Source: Deinandra increscens subsp. villosa (Eukaryota > Streptophyta > Magnoliopsida > Asterales > Asteraceae). From it: 64,000 nt of DNA. Positions 56,061 through 64,000 of the stretch are shown one piece after another (position 1 is the first letter of the stretch; each line of letters begins with the position of its first letter). A program made the position numbers and the translations under genes. Under the pieces are notes generated by a model. The model was not told the origin of the DNA, did not search any database, and saw nothing but the letters and a program-made list of their open reading frames with translations. The stretch covers positions 24,138,275 to 24,202,274 of the forward strand of contig JBCNJP010000017.1 in NCBI GenBank assembly GCA_039602395.1, given 5' to 3'.

Positions 56061-57591
56061 AGATTTAAAACTAAAAATAAGAGGGGATGATTTGGGAGGG
56101 AAAATAATTGTGAGATTGAGTGTGAGAATGAAATGTGTCCCAAAACTTTTATTTTATATAATAGTATGATATGATATGATGATTTGATGATATGATGATA
56201 TGATATGATGATTGTAATTTTATATTTGGTTAAATGAATTGGGCCATTAAGTTTTTATATTATTGAGCTTATACACATATACATTGGGCCCTCTAAATTA
56301 TGAACTAAAATAAAGGGGAATAAAAAAGATGTAGCCTACAAGTTTCGAACAAGGGTCTAAATATTCTAAACATATCCACCTTAGGAGCTTTAACCATTAG
56401 GACAAAAGGTTTTTATCATTTGCATTTTATCCATATTATACAAATGTATTCATCATCAGAAAAATAATGGTGTCGCTCGAAAAATTCGTATATGTGGTTC
56501 TACATAGACGAGCTCCATACTCTTGAACCTAAATCCGCCCCTGTCAGCAATAATGAACAAGAAGAAGAAGGTTTTATTGAGAACCGTTTCTTGAACAAAC
56601 TGGTTTAGGTTTAGGTTGAGAATCGACTTACAGATGCCTAGAACGTAACCCACTGAAACCAATCATGTCCGGGGCCAAACTGGTTCTCGAATTGATCTAG
56701 TGCATTTTATATTTTATAAAATAAATACATTAAAGAAAGAGCTTAAAATTGAAATTTCATTAAATACTACAGATATGAAAACAAGAAAATACAAATTAAT
56801 TAAGAAAGAAACAGACGTCAAGGGATTAATAAATCGAATTTATTTTATTTTTGTCCTTCGCTGTCGAAATTAATTAAGAACGAAATAGATGTCAAGGGAT
56901 TAAAACGTCTAATTTATTTTATTTTTATCCTTCGCTGTCGTCTTATTAGCCCGTTAGTGTTTACTCATGATCAGAACTATTAGAGCCGGAGCGAATCTTC
57001 ATATCGTAAGGTAGTTCTTCGTTGGATACAAGAGATGAGTCGTCGGTGGCCACATATTCACCGGGTAACTTTGCTTCAAGATTACTACCCTCTTTGAGAT
57101 ATGAAAAGTTTTGTATACCTTCTATCACATCCAAGTGATCATTTAAGTAAATAAATACACATCTCTATCGATGATAGATTTAGTCGTGTTCTATGTATCG
57201 ATAAGACCCTACCACTGAGAGAAAAACAACTCTGGAGCTATTGTAGACGATAAGACCCTACCACTGAGAGAAAAACAACTCTGAAGCTACTGTAGAAGCT
57301 TTGAAGGTTAGTAAATCACTGGACATAGCGGCTAGGAGTGAAAGTTGGCATTCCTTTCCTTTCTGCCAATTCAATATATTAGAAGTTAAAGCTTCAAGCT
57401 ATAGATAACAAGCAAGAAATTGGTTCACCTATATCTCCCTAGCTCGCTACTTGAGGTATTACCCGTTTGATGTTTGCTATTTTCGTTTCTTAAAATACTA
57501 TAAAATTTAATAACCAGGTTCCTACTCGAGCTACTAGTTTCACTCGATGACATTGACTGTGTATGTGCGATGTTGAACCATATCTTTGTAA
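56061..57591. other. Intergenic DNA with small repeats
   Basis: ATGATATGATGATT microsatellite at about 56166-56212; a 74-bp imperfect duplication around 56817 and 56891; a 49-bp tandem duplication at 57199-57297 (CGATAAGACCCTACCACTGA twice). No gene recognised. Confidence 0.6.
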
Positions 57592-57843
57592 ATTGTCACA
57601 CCCCACCATGACGGATTAACGCGGGATGCGGCGATCATGGATCACAATCATCGATCACATTAAACGACGTCTATATGAATTTAAAACAAACGTCTTAACC
57701 ATTATTTGGAAATACTAAATGAAATTACAAGCATTATATAGAGTTCACAAATTACTAATACTAAAGATTTTACGAACATCAACCAAAACAATTACGTTTT
57801 GCAAGGAAAATCCTTCAAAATGTGGTTTTTGAAATGACCATGT
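57592..57843 (+). repeat. LTR-like repeat, left part, interrupted by the next element
   Basis: TGTCACACCCCACCATGACG at 57595 looks like a plant LTR start. Its continuation lies after 61705. Distantly similar to 13018-13400. Confidence 0.4.
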
Positions 57844-58469
57844 TGAAAAACCGAGGTGGTGGGCAAATATATAAATAATGCTACCTTTACCTTGGTTGCA
57901 GAAGCGGATCGAGTCTTTGTGTGACTTGTTTTTGAGAAAACAAATAACACCGAGATATAGAGTTTATGGTGTTTGAGATGTGATGATGATGAAGAACAAA
58001 GCTAGTAGAAACATGGATATGAATAGCAAGATAGATCAACGATAAACAACATGAGAGATAGATAACAAAAGATAACCAAATGATTAACAATAACCGAATG
58101 ATTACATTACCTACCCCACGCATTCCCGGGTTTCTTGAGCTTACTAGGTAAGTTCAAGAACCCTTGACAAGCTTCAAGGAACCATGACTAACTCTCTCTC
58201 AAACATACACTCATCATCAAGTCTTTCACATGAGAAAAACTTACTATATATACTACAAAACTCACTAAGGGCATAATAGTAAAACTACCAACTAGTGACA
58301 ATATTTAAACAATAAATAATATTCACTAGAGCCATCTTCTTTAGTTGAGTCTTGTGTCTTGAGTTGTCATGTTCTTCACCGTGTTGTCGGGACGGTAGAC
58401 ATTAAGTGGCCGTTGAGTATTAATCACATCTATCCAAATCATGTTGGGTCGGAATCTCGATTCCCAACA
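57844..58469 (-). repeat. 3' LTR (626 bp)
   Basis: About 99.2% identical to 61080-61705. Confidence 0.95.
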
Positions 58470-59727
58470 ATCTCCCCCTATTTGGTAGATGGTATACTCA
58501 ACACTTGTGACATTGGTTCTTGTATTCTTGCAACTTGACTTCAAGAAAATCTTCATGTAGTTTCAAGTCTTTCATTCTTCAATTGTCCTTTGTGAAGCTC
58601 CGCCTACAATAAACATTCTTCTAGCCCCAAACCATAGGCTGTAAATGCATAAGGTATTTACAGACTTCAACATAATAACAAGCTACTTGAGGACTAAGTC
58701 ATAACTCAAATTACCTATATTGTTGAAAGTAAACAATATAAAGGATCTATGAAAAACGCGAGAAATAAATTCACAATTCAACCATCTTGAAATACTTGGC
58801 CGAATACCAAACCAATGCTTTGCACGAAGATAAACCACTTCTTTTGTGCTATTAACCTTGCCTCGATTTTTACCATAATTGTAATATCGCAACTGTTACG
58901 GCTTGAGGACGCTTCGAAGATTAAAATTCACGTTGCTTTCTTTTGCTAAAAAATATTGCAAAAAGTCTCATCATATCATCACATCTTCTCCCCCTAGACT
59001 TTTGAAACCCGTAGCAAAATAAATAAGCATGTTGTTGTTGTAGACAAACCCGGATACAACCGTTTCAACAAAATACCCATGAATTTCAATGAACCAAAAT
59101 CCAACAGTGGCTAACCCATCTTCAATTGTAATGTAGAAAACCCAAACTTGTGCACGTCCTTAGTCTTTAATATTGCTTCTAAACACGTCTGCTTATAATG
59201 AAGCAAGAATAAAAATAGGAATAGTTTGGCATCTACGATGTACCTTATTGTACGATTTAACAAGGTTGCAATGGATTCCCGTGGCTTTATTGAGGTTTGT
59301 TGTGATTGTAGGTTGAAAACAAAATAAACATAACAGTAACCGAACTGTGTTATTTTTCTGGTCTGGCCCAGTCTGTTCATTTGCACAACCCATTTTCCTT
59401 TAATCTCTATAGCCCAATAGGTAAAGGAAATAAGCAGGCCCAATAAATGTTGTTGAAATTCCAGCCCATTTCCTTGATTAAAGTAAAAGAACCCTAATGT
59501 GGAGGCTGAAAAAATACAGACGTACCATATATCAGCGCTTCTCATTTTCGGTCGATGAGAAACAAGGGGTCGGCGGTCTGAGCATTAAGTAGTGGCTTTT
59601 CCGACGAGTTGATCGCGAACAAGAGTGAACATCTGGTGACCAGAAGGAATTTCCGGCAGGCTGTAGTATCACCGGTGATCTGAACGACATCAGAAGCTTT
59701 TCCAGTTAAAATAGAGTTAGGCCGGAG

Positions 59728-59997
59728 ATTCCGGTTGAACCTAAATCTCCGGTTGAAGTCGAAATCCGGTTGAACACGTGAGACTTCCGCTTGAACTATG
59801 ATTTCAGGTTGAAGTGTTCAAGCGGAACTTCCGCTTGAAGTTGGCTTCCGGTTGAAGTCGAACTTCCGGTTGAATATGGGTTTTCCGGTTCAACTCAGAA
59901 TTCCGGTTGAACTAGAACTCTCCAGTTGAACTTCAAGAACCGGTTGAAGTTCCGGTTCAAGTCTCATTTTCCGGTTGAAGACTTAAATCCGGTTGGA
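59728..59997. repeat. TTCCGGTTGAA minisatellite
   Basis: Fifteen direct copies of TTCCGGTTGAA or a variant within 270 bases, mostly 17-20 bases apart, plus one inverted copy (TTCAAGCGGAA, 59817). It lies in the non-coding interior of the young LTR element. Confidence 0.9.
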
Positions 59998-61064
59998 GTA
60001 TAGTTGGACCGGATCTGTCGTTATCATCATCATCTTTGTCAACTTCCAAAAACCCTAATGCCGAACCAGTTAGTTTACCTTCAACAGCCATCTTGGACCT
60101 ACACACGAACCCAGATCTGTCATTGTTAACATGAAAGCACGATAGCACAGCGGCTTCATCATCACCTACTATTGTCATCATTAACCTCTGGAACGCAAAC
60201 GAGATCGTGACCAGCTTTCATCAACTTGTCACCTTTTTCACCTTAAGAAACCCTAATATGGATCTGTGAACAACAAGTTTGAACACAGTTGACCCATATC
60301 GAAGTGTTTTTCTCGATCCCTTGACATCATCCTTGAACCGAACAGAACGGGTATACGAACGAGCTCGAGCTGCAGACTCGTGTTCGTGTTTCTGAGTTCA
60401 TCATTTTCTTTTATTCAAACCTGTAACTCACTCAATTTTTCTATATATTTTAGTTCTTCTAATTTTCAAGAGAGAGATAGAGAGTACTATGGTTGACATT
60501 GAAAAATGTGAATGTGGGGATAAGACATGTAGGTGGCTGTGACAGACAAAGTTGGATGGATAAAGAGATAAACTCTTGACAGAAAGTACACCTTTTGTGA
60601 GAATCAATACACTAAAGTAAAATAAAGTAAATTGATTTATACACACAAAGAATAAAGTGTGATGTGATAAGAGTAATCACACCTTTCAAGACTTTCTTGA
60701 GATTGACAAAAAGAGAAGTTTAACCATGAATTCAAATTAAACAAAAAGAATGCATACGTGAATATGCAGAATATTCATGTTTGAGGTGGATTTTGATAAC
60801 TAGAATATCAAAGATCCTTTTGTGTTTCCCTGGCTAAAACACAAACACTCAAGAAAACTTCTTTTCACAACTCCAGAATATATGAACAAATAGGTTTGAC
60901 TAATCTAAGAAAGAAAACTTCAAAAACCTTTTTCACAAACTTTGAAAGACATGGAGGGGAGTTCAAAATCTTTCTAAAAAGTTTACATCTCCATTTGTTT
61001 ACAAAAACAAGCATATGAACACAAAGTTGAGATATCAACCGTGAGGTTGCATTATCTCGACCAT

Positions 61065-61078
61065 GGCTCTGATACCAA
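61065..61078 (-). other. Primer-binding site, initiator-Met tRNA type
   Basis: Minus strand TTGGTATCAGAGCC, one base after the 5' LTR. Confidence 0.93.
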
Positions 61079-61079
61079 T

Positions 61080-61705
61080 TGAAAAACCGAGGTGGTGGGC
61101 AAATATATAAATAATGCTACCTTTACCTTGGTTGCGGAAGCGGATCGAGTCTTTGTGTGACTCGTTTTTGAGAAAACAAATAACACCGAGATATAGAGTT
61201 TGTGGTGTTTGAGATGTGATGATGATGAAGAACAAAGCTAGTAGAAACATGGATATGAATAGCAAGATAGATCAACGATAAACAACATGAGAGATAGATA
61301 ACAAAAGATAACCAAATGATTAACAATAACCGAATGATTACATTACCTACCCCACGCATTCCCGGGTTTCTTGAGCTTACTAGGTAAGTTCAAGAACCCT
61401 TGACAAGCTTCAAGGAACCATGACTAACTCTCTCTCAAACATACACTCATCATCAAGTCTTTCACATGAGAAAGACTTACTATATATACTACAAAACTCA
61501 CTAAGGGCATAATAGTAAAACTACCAACTAGTGACAATATTTAAACAATAAATAATATTCACTAGAGCCATCTTCTTTAGTTGAGTCTTGTGTCTTGAGT
61601 TGTCATGTTCTTCACCGTGTTGTCGGGACGGTAGACATTAAGTGGCCGTTGAGTATTAATCACATCTATCCAAATCATGTTAGGTCGGAATCTCGATTCC
61701 CAACA
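61080..61705 (-). repeat. 5' LTR (626 bp)
   Basis: Pairs with 57844-58469; followed by TSD CATGT. Confidence 0.95.
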
Positions 61706-61710
61706 CATGT

Positions 61711-63670
61711 GACTCCATGATATGCTCCCAAAAAGTGAATCCAATGAATGTAGTTACCTGAGAATAACATGCTAAAATAGGTCAACATAATGTTGTGAGT
61801 TCACATATTTGGTAAGGAAAAAGTATTTTCCATGAACCACACGATTTCAATGGTGACTTTCACAAACATTCTAATGAAAATGAATAATTAGGCATCTAAT
61901 TGTATATCGAATCAAGGTTAGAGTGTCTAACCAGACGGGACTGTCACCCCAAATAGATCTATTCATAATTTTCATGCTTAGAACCATATCTAACGGCACA
62001 AGATAATGGCTTAGTGTGATAATGCTGATACTTGTGTTTAAGTCACCCACTTAGACTTGTTGAGTTTACGAATTGTGTTAACCCCACGACCGTTGGTAAT
62101 TGACGGGTTTATGAATTATTAGTGTTTGCTATGTTTAATCGTTGAGTTTTGATCGTTATATTTTGTTAATTGAAGGTTGAAACGGGAATCTACGTATCGG
62201 AGCGGAATTACAAGAAAAGTATTAAAGTAATCTAATTTCAAGAGCTAGATGGTATGCTAAGGTGAGAAGAAATGAAGTTAGCAATTCCCACCACCACCCC
62301 CCCCCCCTCCCGACTATTTTGTCCGGGGCGGTACACGAAACTTTACAAAATGAATGTTGGCGCTACACTGAAGTTAGGTTGGCCATATTAATTTTAGGGT
62401 TTCTCTATAAATTGAAGAGGGGTTCAATCATTCTGCTGTCTCTTGATTCCCAACCGTTTTCTGGCATAAAGCCAACAAAGTTAAATATTATCATGCCATA
62501 TATTGAATTACATTCAAACAACTAATTTCACATAACACGTTTTCAGGAAAATTGACGTACGTATCACTTTTTGATTAATCACCAATGTTTCGAGACTCAA
62601 CTTTGTGCGCGATGACTTGTGATGTGATTTAAGAATATGAGAACCATAAAATAACCAAATTAACACACTAGATTCAAATACGTGATTTCCTGATAAACGA
62701 CAAATCGCGTATCAAGATTGCGTAAAAACTACAAATTGCTTTATTTTCGTTTTGAGGAACCCAATTGGTCCAAAAGCTTATCAATTAAATATCTTGCTTT
62801 GAAAACTGATTATGGATCATTTAAAAACATTATGTGGGCGTATAAATACCTGAAAATTCTTTCAGTACTTATTAAACCGAAAATCAGGAAAATGTGAAAT
62901 TTCAAAAAGGGTCGGGTTTCACAACTGGATAAAATGCTAATGTTACAATTTTTTGCTGGAACTCCTCGCGTGTCACGAGCAGTCTAACTGTGTTCTTCAT
63001 GTGGTGCAGTCATGGTTTCAGGTCGCGATGGACCGAAGCTCCTGCCTTGCGTATCGCCTAGACCCCTTTGGGATAGAGAGTTTCCCAGTTCGGCTGTGTT
63101 TTTATACTTAGCCAAACTTTTAGGTCTTACACCACTTTTCTAGAATTTTTGTCTCCATTTTATAACCATGATTATATCCACTTCTAAACATTCAAAATCA
63201 ACCAATAATATTCATTTCTATCTTGTTTGCAACCAACATATCGATTATTCAAAATTTCACAACTTGTTGACCTGTTAGAGCAATTTCATTCTTACAGGCC
63301 AACACAAATCTAGAACTTTTAACATGCTTTGTAAGTAAGTAAATACACACTTTACTATTCTTATTCGACAACATAGATAAGTAACATGATGTTTATCAAT
63401 TATGTTTGATAGGAACATGTAAATTCTAAATCACATTCCACTACATGCTTGGATATGGTCATTATGATCCTATCCCACATACTTCCACTTTACCCATAGG
63501 CTTACGATGGTCAAAGACCAACAGTTACAACTTCACCCGAAGGTGTTTATCGGGTTCTAAGATCCCTTACTTCCAACTTCGTGAAGGTGCATACATGATT
63601 CACAGGTCATTGAACTCAACTAAACCCATACGGGTAAAAGATCATACACATCACATATGGGTTGTTTAAC
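61711..63670. other. Intergenic DNA; begins with the rest of the interrupted repeat
   Basis: The first few hundred bases continue the LTR-like repeat that starts at 57595 (words such as AGGTCAACATAATGTTGTGAG recall 13325). A run of C lies at about 62296-62307. No gene recognised; ORFs at 62262-62525 and 63445-63669 resemble nothing known. Confidence 0.4.
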
Positions 63671-64000
63671 GTGGCCTTTCGTATTATATGGTCACATATA
63701 TTTGTGTTTTAGCCACATATTATAAAAATACGTGGCCAAAATGTTGTTGAAATCATACATTTTGTCCCAATACGCGTGGCCAAAGGGTGGCAACGGCCAC
63801 GTTAAAATACCAAAAGTATGGCCTTTGGTATTATATGGTCACATATATTTGTGTTTTAGCCACATATGTTAGAAAAAAAACCGGGCCAAATGGGTTGCTA
63901 AAATCATACATTTTGTCCCAATACGCGTGACCAAAGGGTGGCAACGACCACATTAAAATATTAAAAGTGTGGCCTTTGGTATTATATGGTCACATATATT
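63671..64000. repeat. Tandem repeat of about 150 bp running off the window
   Basis: TGGCCTTT[C/G]GTATTATATGG starts near 63672, 63819 and 63970. Each unit contains several GTGGCC/GGCCAC words (CACATATATTTGTGTTTTAG, CGTGGCCAAAGGGTGGCAAC). It could be a satellite or the subterminal repeats of a DNA transposon. Confidence 0.85.

Larger units (their letters stand above)
57844..61705 (-). mobile_element. Young non-coding LTR retrotransposon (LARD/TRIM-like, 3.9 kb)
   Basis: LTRs of 626 bp each (57844-58469 and 61080-61705) differ at five positions, all transitions. They run TGAAAAACC to CCCAACA on the plus strand, flanked by CATGT (57839-57843 and 61706-61710). The primer-binding site lies at the right and a purine tract (ATAGGGGGAGATT, minus strand) just right of the lower LTR, so the orientation is minus. 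The interior (58470-61064) has no gag or pol; the longest ORF (59111-59545, minus) matches nothing. Confidence 0.92.

Noticed and set aside
59111..59545. 144-residue minus-strand ORF in the young LTR element
   Set aside because: Matches no Gag, Pol or other family; length is within chance for this region.
60037..60181. Minus-strand ORF around 59957-60181 as a small host protein
   Set aside because: It overlaps the TTCCGGTTGAA array and has an acidic low-complexity translation.

Overview
This is nuclear plant DNA: many introns with GT-AG borders, LTR retrotransposons primed by initiator-Met tRNA, Ty3/gypsy Tat-type pol, plant LINE reverse transcriptases, hAT MITEs and a Mutator-like element (MULE). 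The gag and repeat families look like those of a eudicot, most likely an asterid such as Asteraceae; that is an impression from family resemblance, not a search. I see no convincing host gene. The window is a dense, nested block of transposable elements, with one 500-N assembly gap at 24768-25267.

Left part (1-13 kb). A decayed copia-type gag (392-3571) is followed by a ~490-bp tandem duplication. A LINE reverse transcriptase (from 5376) is cut by a structurally complete LTR element (5527-11853, TSD TAGTT) that carries a very long gag with two zinc knuckles and a coiled coil, but no pol. The LINE resumes at 11854 and has itself lost its catalytic segment to a foreign ~250-bp insert.

Middle (13-33 kb). 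Three foldback elements sit between TA microsatellites (15448-17831). Next is a minus-strand Ty3/gypsy Tat-type element (17869-24619) with RNase H and integrase and, downstream of pol, an antisense intron-containing ORF of the 'putative gypsy type transposon' family. The assembly gap follows, then a repeat field (27.4-29.7 kb) and a broken minus-strand reverse transcriptase (31.4-33.0 kb).

Nest at 33-44 kb. A short non-coding LTR element (33252-43983, TSD TGTGA) contains a minus-strand gag-only copia-like element (34186-42848, TSD GTTTC), which contains a hAT-derived MITE (39625-40272, 8-bp TSD) holding a transposase fragment.

MULE (44172-49407). This is the best-preserved coding unit: terminal inverted repeats with 20-bp-spaced palindromic motifs, a multi-exon transposase with all three catalytic acidic residues visible, and downstream, in splice-compatible phase, an intact ATHILA ORF-1-like protein. 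ATHILA ORF-1 is otherwise known from Ty3/gypsy retrotransposons. This is my best candidate for an undescribed arrangement.

Right part (49-64 kb). A 5'-truncated LINE on the minus strand (53146-54720) is interrupted by an AACCGGTT-rich hAT MITE. AT-rich repeats follow, then a very young non-coding LTR element (57844-61705, two 626-bp LTRs with five differences, TSD CATGT) with a TTCCGGTTGAA minisatellite. A ~150-bp tandem repeat runs off the window end.

Overall, all four LTR elements with both ends resolved lack pol and would depend on enzymes supplied elsewhere. The MULE is the only element here that looks able to encode its own transposase.
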